Assembly: GCA_013042925.1 (NCBI GenBank)
Contig: JABDPH010000272.1
Coordinates: 1-7,530, forward strand
DNA: 7,530 nucleotides
Origin: Eudoraea sp.
Lineage (GTDB): Bacteria; Bacteroidota; Bacteroidia; Flavobacteriales; Flavobacteriaceae
Direction: 5' to 3'
Every line of letters begins with the position of its first letter. Position 1 is the stretch's first letter. The position numbers were made by a program, and so were the translations under genes. Positions 1 to 6,946 of this stretch are shown here, one piece after another. The notes under the pieces are model-generated. The model made no database searches. It was not told where the DNA came from and saw nothing but the letters and a program-made list of their open reading frames with translations.

Positions 1-1166
1 TCAATCTTTGGAAAATAATCAGGGAATAAGGTTTTAATGGCATCTTCGAAAAGTATAAGCGCAACTTTATCTCCACCTTCCTGTTCTCCTTCGTATACAA
101 GTTCTATCTTACCTGTTATGGCCGGGACGACTCCCATAAAATCACTAAGTCTTACCCGGGTCTTTTCCTCTCCTGAGATCATCGCCCTTCTCTCGGCAGT
201 ACTTAAGAGGTTTTCGAAAGCGGTAATACTTGTTCGTGCACTAACCCCACTTTTGGAATCGACATATTCACTTTTTCGAGCTTCAAAACTTATTTGTTCA
301 AGTAAATCCTTTGCAAGGTCTGGTACATAAATAGATTTTGCTTGTCGCTCATCCAATTGAGCCTCTTGTTCAGTAATTCTCCGGGCAATTTCAATTTCTT
401 CCGGGTAATGCGTAAGGATTTGAGATCCTATCCTGTCTTTTAAAGGAGTAACTATACTACCCCTATTCGTATAATCCTCAGGGTTAGCTGTAAAAACAAA
501 CTGAATATCAAGCGGTAATCGTAATTTAAAGCCTCTTATCTGAATATCTCCCTCCTGTAAAATATTAAATAAGGATACCTGAATCCTTGACTGAAGATCC
601 GGAAGTTCATTAATAACAAAAATGCAGCGATTGGAGCGTGGAATCATTCCAAAGTGAATAACCCTGTCATCTGCGTAAGAAAGTTTCAAATTTGCAGCCT
701 TAATCGGATCTACATCGCCAATTAAATCTGCCACCGTTACATCAGGCGTAGCAAGTTTTTCATAAAAACGGTCTTCTCTGTGCAGCCATGTAATCGGTGT
801 TTTATCGCCTTTCTCTTTAATAAGTTCCCTGCTGTATCTAGAAATGGGATTAAGAGGATCATCATTAATCTCAGATCCTGCGACAACAGGTATATATTCA
901 TCTAACAGGTTAACCATCAATCTTGCCAATCGGGTTTTAGCCTGACCTCTAAGTCCCAGCAAATTAATATTATGACGCGATAAAATGGCACGCTCTAACT
1001 CAGGAATTACCGATTCTTCATATCCCCATATACCGTGGAAAGTCTCTTCTCCTTTGCTTATTTTATCCCTTAAATTCCATCTTAATTCATCCTTTATGCT
1101 CTTGCTTTTATAAGCTGCCGATTTGAGTTCTCCCAGGGTGAATATTTTTTTATAATCTATTTTCAT
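1..1166 (-). CDS. MoxR/Mg-chelatase-like AAA+ ATPase, partial (C-terminus outside window)
   Basis: This open frame starts at the ATG at 1166-1164 and runs without a stop for 388 codons to the window edge, so the C-terminus is missing. It resembles the AAA+ ATPases of the Mg-chelatase subunit I / MoxR / sigma-54-interacting type, which remodel a substrate together with a VWA-domain partner. Visible motifs are Walker A GLRGQAKT (residues 71-78), a Walker B-like FVINELPDL (183-191), sensor-1 in FTANPEDY (225-232), a probable arginine finger in PLKDRIG (241-247) and a sensor-2-like SARTS (309-313). Walker A has Ala where many P-loops have Gly, as in other MoxR proteins, and Walker B carries Asn186 instead of the usual Asp before Glu187. 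The gene lies 50 bases downstream of the VWA gene on the same strand, so the two probably form one functional pair. The substrate is unknown. The family call is firm, but a true metal-chelatase role is not supported because no tetrapyrrole genes are nearby. Confidence 0.88.
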   Translation of the reverse strand, partial: MKIDYKKIFTLGELKSAAYKSKSIKDELRWNLRDKISKGEETFHGIWGYEESVIPELERAILSRHNINLLGLRGQAKTRLARLMVNLLDEYIPVVAGSEINDDPLNPISRYSRELIKEKGDKTPITWLHREDRFYEKLATPDVTVADLIGDVDPIKAANLKLSYADDRVIHFGMIPRSNRCIFVINELPDLQSRIQVSLFNILQEGDIQIRGFKLRLPLDIQFVFTANPEDYTNRGSIVTPLKDRIGSQILTHYPEEIEIARRITEQEAQLDERQAKSIYVPDLAKDLLEQISFEARKSEYVDSKSGVSARTSITAFENLLSTAERRAMISGEEKTRVRLSDFMGVVPAITGKIELVYEGEQEGGDKVALILFEDAIKTLFPDYFPKI

Positions 1167-1216
1167 ATGTATTTAATTATCTTTATAGCAATATTTTACG
1201 GATATTTATTAAAGTT

Positions 1217-2359
1217 TTACTTCAATCTTTTCCTTCGGTTTTGTTCATAATCTTCAAAAATCATTTCTCCTAAATCTTCCAGGCCTGTGAAAAACGCCTT
1301 TCCTTTGTTGGCCTCAGTAAAATGCCTTATAAATTGTCTTAAATAAGGATCCTGTGCAATCATGAAAGTTGTAATAGGAATATGTAATCTTCTAGCCTGT
1401 CTTGCCGTATTGTAACATTTTTCAACAATAAAATCGTCAAGACCAACACTATTTTTATAATATGTCCCGTCCGGCATTCTCAGACAACTGGGCTTGCCAT
1501 CCGTAATCATAAAGATTTGTTTATTGGTATTTCTTTTTCTCCTCAACATATCCATTGCAAGTTGTAATCCGGCAACAGTATTGGTATGATATGGCCCAAC
1601 TTTTAGGTAGGGAAGTTCTTTTATGGGAATAGGCCACGCATCATTTCCAAAAACCAAAATGTCAAGGGTATCTTTGGGATACCTTGTGGTAATTAACTCG
1701 GCCAGAGCCATGGCAACTTTTTTGGCAGGTGTAATACGGTCCTCTCCGTATAAAATCATAGAATGGCTAATGTCTATCATCAGCACTGTGCTCATTTGAG
1801 CTTTATAATGTGTGTCTTCTACTACAAGATCATCTTCCGTAAGCGAAAAACCATCCATGCCGTGATTAATCTGGGCATTTTTCAAACTTTCTGTCATTGA
1901 AATATGCTCTAAAGAATCTCCGTATCTATACTCTCTGAAATCGCCGGTATGCTCATCTCCAGGGCCAGATTTCCCAGTCTTGTGGTTCCCTGCACCACTT
2001 CTCTTTAGCTTACCAAAAATCTGATCTAAAGCACGCTGACGAATAATTCGCTCCATTTTAGCAGTAATGGACAAATTGGCTTCACCCGGTTCACCATCTC
2101 CTTCTCCACCACCCTCTTCTAATTCTTCACGTAAAAAACCCTTTGCTTTCAAGTCCTCAATAAAATCATCAATGGTATAATTCTCATCCGTGAGTTCATA
2201 CTCCTTATCCAATTCCCGTAACCAGTCCAGAGCCTCATCTACATCGCCTGAGGTATGTGTAATGAGCTCCTGAAAAATCTCAAAAAGTTTTTCAAAGGGA
2301 GTAAGCTGAGGCGCTTCGTAGTTTAAAAATCGAAAGCCTTTTCCTGTTTTCATAGTCAT
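1217..2359 (-). CDS. VWA-domain protein, partner of the downstream AAA+ ATPase
   Basis: The 380-residue protein has a C-terminal von Willebrand factor A domain from about residue 188 to 370. Its metal-ion-dependent adhesion site is intact: DISHS (196-200), a Thr in HTNT (258-261), and Asp287 in ITDGKP (285-290). The N-terminal half (1-180) is a helical, charged region with a Glu/Gly-rich linker at about 78-93 and a basic stretch at about 101-130. The C-terminus ends in a basic RRKRLK tail. There is no signal peptide or membrane segment, so it is probably cytoplasmic. The architecture recalls CoxE/ChlD/ViaA-type VWA proteins that present a substrate to a MoxR or chelatase-like ATPase, and the next gene encodes such an ATPase. 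Met1 and Met3 are both possible starts; Met1 is taken as the longest. The gene begins 66 bases after hisIE, so it could be read through from the his operon or have its own promoter. The exact cellular role is unknown. Confidence 0.87.
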   Translation of the reverse strand: MTMKTGKGFRFLNYEAPQLTPFEKLFEIFQELITHTSGDVDEALDWLRELDKEYELTDENYTIDDFIEDLKAKGFLREELEEGGGEGDGEPGEANLSITAKMERIIRQRALDQIFGKLKRSGAGNHKTGKSGPGDEHTGDFREYRYGDSLEHISMTESLKNAQINHGMDGFSLTEDDLVVEDTHYKAQMSTVLMIDISHSMILYGEDRITPAKKVAMALAELITTRYPKDTLDILVFGNDAWPIPIKELPYLKVGPYHTNTVAGLQLAMDMLRRKRNTNKQIFMITDGKPSCLRMPDGTYYKNSVGLDDFIVEKCYNTARQARRLHIPITTFMIAQDPYLRQFIRHFTEANKGKAFFTGLEDLGEMIFEDYEQNRRKRLK

Positions 2360-2425
2360 TAGCTAAAAATAACACATTTAATAAAATGCCGTATTAATTT
2401 TAAGAAAACTTAAGGATTTAGTGTC
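2360..2425. other. Intergenic spacer between hisIE and the VWA gene
   Basis: This is the longest non-coding stretch in the window (66 bases, strongly A/T-rich). It separates the end of the histidine genes from the VWA/AAA+ pair. The only structure seen is a weak inverted repeat, TTAAG-AAAA-CTTAA at 2400-2413, with a 5-bp A/T-rich stem. That is too weak to call a terminator. No convincing Bacteroidota-type promoter (TTG with TAnnTTTG) was found by eye; the nearest match on the minus strand, TATTTTTA just before the VWA start, lacks a well-placed upstream TTG. Confidence 0.4.
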
Positions 2426-3028
2426 TTAAATTTTATGCCTGCTTTGTAGAATGTGGACAACATCTTCAAGAAGATGGCCTTTGGCCTGCAATAAAATCAG
2501 GTAGTGAAAAAGCAAGTCGGCACTTTCTTCAAGGAAAAGCTTTTCATTGTCGTCCTTTGCTTCAATTACTGTTTCTACAGCTTCTTCACCCACTTTCTGA
2601 GCAATTTTGTTTATCCCGCTTTTAAACAAAGAACTAACATAGCTCGTTTCATTACTATCATTCTCTTTTCTATCTCTAATAATAGCTTCCAGCTGAGTTA
2701 GAAAACCAAAATTCTGATCATTATCTTTATTCCAACAGGTATCGCTTCCCTTATGACATGTAGGTCCTACAGGGTTTGCAGAGATTAACAGCGTATCATT
2801 ATCACAATCGATTTCAACATTAACCAGATTAAGATAATTGCCACTTTCTTCCCCTTTTTGCCATATTCGTTTTTTGCCTCTGCTATAGAAGGTCACTTTT
2901 CCGGATTCCATAGTTTTATTAAGGGCATCCTCATTCATATAACCCAGCATTAAGACATTTTTAGTGGTTGAGTCCTGGATTATTGCCGGTACAAGTCCGT
3001 CTTTATTTTTATCAAATGCTACTTCCAT
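2426..3028 (-). CDS. hisIE: Bifunctional phosphoribosyl-AMP cyclohydrolase / phosphoribosyl-ATP pyrophosphatase
   Basis: This 200-residue fused enzyme carries out the second and third steps of histidine synthesis. The C-terminal HisE domain (about 108-200) removes pyrophosphate from PR-ATP, and the N-terminal HisI domain (about 1-104) opens the adenine ring of PR-AMP. HisI motifs are complete: DCDND with Asp74, Cys75, Asp76 and Asp78, then GPTCHKG (88-94) with Cys91, and Cys98. These are the expected Zn (Cys) and Mg (Asp) ligands. HisE shows the KVGEEAVE motif (145-152) and the second acidic helix EESADLLFHY (167-176), typical of MazG-like all-alpha NTP pyrophosphatases. The length is normal for a HisIE fusion. 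The ATG at 3028 gives the usual short N-terminus before GLVPAIIQD; an upstream ATG in the spacer is out of frame. The gene lies 33 bases after hisF and is the last his gene of the operon. Confidence 0.97.
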   Translation of the reverse strand: MEVAFDKNKDGLVPAIIQDSTTKNVLMLGYMNEDALNKTMESGKVTFYSRGKKRIWQKGEESGNYLNLVNVEIDCDNDTLLISANPVGPTCHKGSDTCWNKDNDQNFGFLTQLEAIIRDRKENDSNETSYVSSLFKSGINKIAQKVGEEAVETVIEAKDDNEKLFLEESADLLFHYLILLQAKGHLLEDVVHILQSRHKI

Positions 3029-3061
3029 AGTATACTTCTTTTACTGCCATATAAAATTTCG

Positions 3062-3817
3062 TTATAATCTAACAGGAATGCCATTATCCTGTAATTTCTT
3101 TTTAAGATCCTTTATCTCCATTTCCTTAAAATGAAATACACTTGCTGCCAATGCCGCATCTGCCTTACCATCGTTAAAAGTATCAATAAAATGTTGCATG
3201 TTACCAGCTCCTCCGGATGCGATTATTGGTATGTTCCGTTCTGATGATAGCCTAGCTAGTGTTTCATTGGCAAATCCATTTTTTGTACCGTCATGGTCCA
3301 TAGAGGTAAACAAGATTTCTCCCGCGCCTCGTTCTTCAACTTCTTCAGCCCACTTAAACAATTCTATTTCGGTGGGTACTTTGCCACCTACAAGATGAAC
3401 TTTCCATTCTCCATTTATTTGCTTTGCATCTATGGCAACTACTATACACTGAGAACCGAATTTAGCTACAAGCTCATTAATTAATTCAGGGTTTTTAACC
3501 GCTGAAGAATTTATAGATACTTTGTCTGCCCCATTATGCAGAAGAACATCAACATCTTCAATAGACGAAATACCGCCGCCAACAGTGAAAGGGATATTAA
3601 CTTTCTCCGCTACCCTTTTAACCAAATCAGCCAGTGTCTTTCGTCTTTCCTCGGTTGCGGAAATATCCAGAAATACTAACTCGTCTGCACCTTCATCGGC
3701 ATATATTTGTGCAAGTTCAACCGGATCTCCGGCATCTCGCAAATCGACAAAATTTATGCCTTTTACAGTACGACCATCCTTTATATCCAGGCAAGGAATT
3801 ATTCTTTTAGTAAGCAT
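3062..3817 (-). CDS. hisF: Imidazole glycerol phosphate synthase, cyclase subunit HisF
   Basis: HisF is a (beta/alpha)8-barrel that uses ammonia delivered by HisH to convert PRFAR to imidazole glycerol phosphate and AICAR. The 251-residue product has the normal family length. The catalytic aspartates are present: Asp11 in [12 protein letters not shown] (5-16) and Asp130 in VVAIDAK (126-132), the same numbers as in the well-studied Thermotoga enzyme. Phosphate-binding loops are seen at FTVGGGI (77-83), INSSAV (102-107) and IIASGGAG near the C-terminal third. The usual 'G+PVR' type ending (GIPVRL) is intact. The start codon lies 3 bases after the stop of the DinB-like gene, so translation is probably coupled. 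Its partner hisH sits two genes upstream, separated by hisA and the DinB-like gene. Confidence 0.98.
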   Translation of the reverse strand: MLTKRIIPCLDIKDGRTVKGINFVDLRDAGDPVELAQIYADEGADELVFLDISATEERRKTLADLVKRVAEKVNIPFTVGGGISSIEDVDVLLHNGADKVSINSSAVKNPELINELVAKFGSQCIVVAIDAKQINGEWKVHLVGGKVPTEIELFKWAEEVEERGAGEILFTSMDHDGTKNGFANETLARLSSERNIPIIASGGAGNMQHFIDTFNDGKADAALAASVFHFKEMEIKDLKKKLQDNGIPVRL

Positions 3818-3820
3818 TTT

Positions 3821-4342
3821 CTAATTTTCGTTTTTAATATTCAAGTCTCTACCATCATAAAATCCTAAATCCTTATTGATCAGCTGTTTTGTCCAAAATG
3901 CAATTTGACCCGTATGATAAGAATAATGCTCAACTGCGTGAATTACAATGCCTATTCCCGAGAGATCATACCCCTGCACTACACGTTTTTTTAGTAGCTG
4001 ACTTTTACCACAATTATTTAGTACAAGCTTTGCCTGGCTAACAGTATCTTCTAGTTTTTGTATTAGCTCATTTCTTTTAAAACCATCAGATATTGAAAAT
4101 TCTGCATCTCTGTTTCTCAGATCATCCTGTTCCCCTAAAGATGCAATTATATATTGTGTCATATTGCCACATATATGAATTATTTGATTCCCAATGCTAT
4201 TGGAGGATTCATTTGGCTTTTTCCAAATATTAAACTCTTCATTGGACTTCAGACTAATTTTATTCATTCTCGTACTCTCATCAAGTCTGTAAATAGAATT
4301 CTCCAAAAATTCTGACATCCATTCATCTCTTATATTATTCAT
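3821..4342 (-). CDS. DinB/DUF1572-like putative metal-dependent protein inside the his operon
   Basis: The 173-residue product is not a known histidine enzyme. It looks like a member of the DinB-like four-helix-bundle superfamily (DinB_2/DUF1572 type). The evidence is a predominantly helical sequence and a candidate metal-binding His triad: His56 in [10 protein letters not shown] (51-60), and His139 and His143 in [15 protein letters not shown] (136-150). The HYxxHxGQI arrangement is characteristic of that family. Some superfamily members are thiol-dependent transferases using bacillithiol, mycothiol or glutathione, or form the N-terminal domain of ergothioneine synthase EgtB. This protein has no sulfatase-like domain and so is not EgtB. 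There is no signal peptide. Its ATG overlaps the hisA stop in an ATGA (4339-4342), and its stop is 3 bases before hisF, so it is embedded and probably translationally coupled. The gene looks intact. Substrate and any role in histidine metabolism are unknown. Confidence 0.85.
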   Translation of the reverse strand: MNNIRDEWMSEFLENSIYRLDESTRMNKISLKSNEEFNIWKKPNESSNSIGNQIIHICGNMTQYIIASLGEQDDLRNRDAEFSISDGFKRNELIQKLEDTVSQAKLVLNNCGKSQLLKKRVVQGYDLSGIGIVIHAVEHYSYHTGQIAFWTKQLINKDLGFYDGRDLNIKNEN

Positions 4343-5115
4343 ACCGATAATATAAATTGTTCTAATTGCTTTAAACTAATCTTATTCTCATAGATGGCCT
4401 TACCTAATATAGCCCCCTCACAACCAATTTCCTGTAAATCAGGTAAATCTGTAAAATTCCCTATACCCCCACTTGCGATTAGGCTAATACCAGGGAGTTT
4501 TACATCTTCGACCCCGCTCATACTTACCACTGTTTCATTGATCATGGTTTGAGCAAGAAGTCTTTTATACAGTTCAATTGCAGGGCCTCCAAGCATCCCA
4601 TCCTTATTAATATCTGTACAAATAACATACTTAATGCCTTTGCTCTGATAATCTTGGACAAATGGAATCAATTTCTTGTCAGATTCCTGCTGCCATCCGG
4701 TTATGGCAATTCGTTCATCTTTAACGTCTGCTCCAAGAATGATTCGTTCTGCGCCATAAGTTTCAATCCACCCTAAAAAAGTATCACGATCATTTACCGC
4801 AATACTGCCTCCTGTTATTTGACCGGCTCCGCAGTCAAAGGCAATTTTCAAATCCTCATTGGATTTCAATCCCCCACCAAAATCGATTTTTAAATTGGTT
4901 TTTGTGGCAATGGCTTCCAGCACCTTATAATTTACAATATGTTTCGCCTTTGCACCATCAAGATCAACCAAATGAACGTGCTGAACTCCATGAGCTTCAA
5001 ATTCAAGGGCTACTTCCAAGGGATGCTCATTATATACTTTCTTGGTGTTATAATCGCCCTGTGAAAGCCTTACGCATTTGCCTCCAATAATATCAATAGC
5101 CGGGATTACTCTCAT
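4339..5115 (-). CDS. hisA: ProFAR isomerase HisA
   Basis: HisA catalyses the Amadori-type isomerisation of ProFAR to PRFAR, the substrate of HisHF. The 258-residue barrel protein has the expected motifs: Asp8 in [16 protein letters not shown] (2-17), the QGDY loop (19-22), VHLVDLDGA (47-55), DFGGGL (78-83), Asp130 in ILGADVKD (126-133), TDINKDGML (167-175) and LIASGGI (212-218). Asp8 and Asp130 match the catalytic pair of the Thermotoga enzyme. The protein is longer than the usual 240-245 residues because of about 17 extra residues at about 188-206, between LYKRL and the strand leading to ASGG. Sequence on both sides is normal, so this looks like a loop insertion rather than a frameshift. The start is preceded by an A-rich tract and no Shine-Dalgarno motif. 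The gene follows hisH by 43 bases and overlaps the DinB-like gene by 4 bases. Confidence 0.97.
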   Translation of the reverse strand: MRVIPAIDIIGGKCVRLSQGDYNTKKVYNEHPLEVALEFEAHGVQHVHLVDLDGAKAKHIVNYKVLEAIATKTNLKIDFGGGLKSNEDLKIAFDCGAGQITGGSIAVNDRDTFLGWIETYGAERIILGADVKDERIAITGWQQESDKKLIPFVQDYQSKGIKYVICTDINKDGMLGGPAIELYKRLLAQTMINETVVSMSGVEDVKLPGISLIASGGIGNFTDLPDLQEIGCEGAILGKAIYENKISLKQLEQFILSV

Positions 5116-5158
5116 TTAATTATTTTTTTGCTTATACAAACCATGCTAATAGCTAGTG

Positions 5159-5743
5159 CTAAGATAACTCCAGAAAGTTTTTTAGAATTCTTTCTCCAAC
5201 TTTGCTACTTTTTTCGGGATGAAATTGTACCCCATAAAAATTATCTTTCTGCAAAGCACTGCTATACGCCATTTCATATTCTGAAACTGCTATGGTTTCC
5301 GAACAAATTGGGGCATAATAACTGTGCACCAGGTATATATGATCTTTTTCAGCAACACCTTTAAACAAGGAAGATTTGAGATTTGAGATTTGATTCCATC
5401 CAATTTGCGGAACTTTTACCCTATTGGTAAATCTAACTACATCTGTATCAAAAATGCCCAAACCAGATGTATTGCCCTCTTCAGAACTATGGCACATTAA
5501 CTGCATCCCCAGACAAATGCCTAAAACAGGCTGTTTTAATTCCGGAATTACCTTATCTAAACCACTTGCCCTTAATTTATTCATAGCACTACTGGCTTCT
5601 CCAACACCCGGAAATATTACCCGGTCAGCGGCTCTAATCTCCTTAGCATCATCACTCAATACGGCATCGTATCCCAGGCGTTTAAAGGCAAACTTTATGC
5701 TTTGGATATTTCCTGCACCATAATTTACTATCACCAATTTCAT
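5159..5743 (-). CDS. hisH: Imidazole glycerol phosphate synthase, glutamine amidotransferase subunit HisH
   Basis: HisH is a class I glutaminase that releases ammonia from glutamine and channels it into the HisF barrel. The 194-residue product has the expected length and the full catalytic triad: Cys77 in LGICLGMQL (74-82), and His175 and Glu177 in VQFHPEKS (172-179). The N-terminal NYGAGN (7-12) and the oxyanion-region PGVG (45-48) typical of HisH are present, as is VPQIGWN (111-117), equivalent to the conserved P-x-x-GWN segment. Directly after GWN, the coding sequence contains three perfect copies of a 7-bp repeat. The gene starts 48 bases after hisB and ends 43 bases before hisA. The AGTAACAAAGTAT leader has no Shine-Dalgarno motif, as is usual in Bacteroidota. 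Confidence 0.97.
   Translation of the reverse strand: MKLVIVNYGAGNIQSIKFAFKRLGYDAVLSDDAKEIRAADRVIFPGVGEASSAMNKLRASGLDKVIPELKQPVLGICLGMQLMCHSSEEGNTSGLGIFDTDVVRFTNRVKVPQIGWNQISNLKSSLFKGVAEKDHIYLVHSYYAPICSETIAVSEYEMAYSSALQKDNFYGVQFHPEKSSKVGERILKNFLELS
5373..5393. repeat. Triple perfect 7-bp tandem repeat within hisH
   Basis: The + strand reads GATTTGA three times head to tail (5373-5379, 5380-5386, 5387-5393) with no mismatch. On the coding strand this is TCAAATC x3. The 21 bases span exactly seven codons' length, from the end of codon 117 into codon 124, and encode most of NQISNLKS in the surface segment after the GWN motif. Loss or gain of one unit would shift the reading frame of hisH. Confidence 0.9.
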
Positions 5744-5791
5744 ATACTTTGTTACTATGATAATGTTTATTTAAATGCCCTAAATCAATTT

Positions 5792-6946
5792 CTAGAGCAT
5801 TCCTTTTGTGGTCGGCAATACCATTTTATCTACATCGCGCTTTACAGCCATCTTTATTGCTTTTGCAAAGGCCTTAAATATAGCTTCTATCTTGTGATGT
5901 TCATTGGTTCCTTCCGCCTTTATATTCAAATTAGCCTTTGCACCATCTGAAAAAGATTTGAAAAAATGATAAAACATTTCTGTTGGCATCTTACCAATCA
6001 TCTCACGTTTAAACTCCGCCTCCCAGACCAGCCAGGCGCGCCCACCAAAGTCCAGAGCTGCCTGGGCAAGACAATCGTCCATTGGCAGACTAAAGCCATA
6101 TCGTTCCATTCCTAATTTATCCCCTAAGGCATTATGAAATACTTCACCCAATGCAATCGCGGTATCTTCTATTGTATGATGTTCATCTACTTCCAGGTCG
6201 CCTTTAACGCTTATCTCGAGATTCATCTGACCGTGGCGCGCAAGCTGATCCAACATATGATCAAAGAAAGCAATCCCGGTAGAAATATTACTTATACCGG
6301 TTCCGTCTAAATTCAATTGAATATATATCTCCGTTTCTTTTGTTTTTCTGGTAATTTCAGCGACTCTTTCTTTAAGTTTTAAGAATTCATAAATGGCCAT
6401 CCATTCTGTAGTTTCCAAGGCAATTGTTTCCTGCAATTGGGTTTCTTCAACAGTAATTTCATCTGTTCCCAAAAACGTATTCGTATTAATATAAATGCCT
6501 TTCGATCCCAAATTTTTTGCCAGTTCCATATCAGTTAAACGATCGCCTATTACAAAGGAGTTTGCCAGGTCATATTCCTTTGAGAAATATTTCTTTAATA
6601 GCCCTGTTCCTGGTTTTCGGGTATCGGCATTTTCTTGTGGGAAAGTCCGATCTATATGTATTTCTGTAAATACTATCCCCTGCCCTTCAAAACACTTAAG
6701 AATAAAATTATGTGAAGGCCAAAATGTTTTTTCGGGAAATGACGCTGTCCCAAGACCATCCTGATTGGTCACCATGACTAATTCAAAATCCAATTCCCTG
6801 GCTATTCTACTCAGATAGTTGAAGACGCCGGGATAAAACACTATCTTTTCTAAACTGTCTGTTTGTTCGTCTGGCGGCTCCACAATTAGTGTTCCGTCAC
6901 GATCAATGAATAATACCTTCTTCCTGGTCTTATTTAGTTCCATCAT
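5792..6946 (-). CDS. hisB: Bifunctional histidinol-phosphatase / imidazoleglycerol-phosphate dehydratase
   Basis: This 384-residue fusion carries two steps. The N-terminal HAD-family phosphatase (about 1-165) converts histidinol phosphate to histidinol. The C-terminal IGP dehydratase (about 195-384) converts IGP to imidazole acetol phosphate. HAD motifs are visible: nucleophile Asp15 and Asp17 in FIDRDGT (13-19), Thr60 in VTNQDGLGT (59-67), Lys111 in TRKPGT (109-114) and Asp135/Asp139 in IGDRLTD (133-139). The dehydratase has both metal-binding repeats: [13 protein letters not shown] (227-239) with DEHHTIEDT (254-262), and NEHHKIEA (348-355) near the end. The Cys/His zinc loop of the E. coli enzyme is replaced by [13 protein letters not shown] (97-109), without any Cys. 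The ATG overlaps the hisC stop in an ATGA (6943-6946); the adjacent Met2 could also serve as start. A 48-base gap follows before hisH. Confidence 0.96.
   Translation of the reverse strand: MMELNKTRKKVLFIDRDGTLIVEPPDEQTDSLEKIVFYPGVFNYLSRIARELDFELVMVTNQDGLGTASFPEKTFWPSHNFILKCFEGQGIVFTEIHIDRTFPQENADTRKPGTGLLKKYFSKEYDLANSFVIGDRLTDMELAKNLGSKGIYINTNTFLGTDEITVEETQLQETIALETTEWMAIYEFLKLKERVAEITRKTKETEIYIQLNLDGTGISNISTGIAFFDHMLDQLARHGQMNLEISVKGDLEVDEHHTIEDTAIALGEVFHNALGDKLGMERYGFSLPMDDCLAQAALDFGGRAWLVWEAEFKREMIGKMPTEMFYHFFKSFSDGAKANLNIKAEGTNEHHKIEAIFKAFAKAIKMAVKRDVDKMVLPTTKGML

Noticed and set aside
37..330. Plus-strand open frame of 97 codons
   Set aside because: It lies antisense within the AAA+ gene, whose minus-strand frame has clear ATPase motifs. 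The plus-strand product is low-complexity and Ser-rich, with no recognisable domain.
2360..2370. TATTTTTA just upstream of the VWA start as a Bacteroidota -7 element
   Set aside because: It deviates from TAnnTTTG at the last base, no TTG is found at suitable distance upstream, and it sits almost on the start codon.
2400..2413. Inverted repeat TTAAG-AAAA-CTTAA as a possible terminator after hisIE
   Set aside because: The stem is only 5 bp with a single G-C pair, which is too weak for an intrinsic terminator. In such A/T-rich sequence it is expected by chance.
3821..4342. DinB-like gene as EgtB or an ergothioneine enzyme
   Set aside because: EgtB carries a large sulfatase/FGE-type domain after its DinB domain. 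This protein is only 173 residues and has no such domain, and no egtD-like gene is in the window.
5424..5723. Plus-strand open frame of 99 codons opposite hisH
   Set aside because: It is fully antisense to the conserved HisH coding sequence and has no family signature. The other plus-strand frames in the window (for example 3522-3824, 6495-6764, 6995-7231) were rejected for the same reason.
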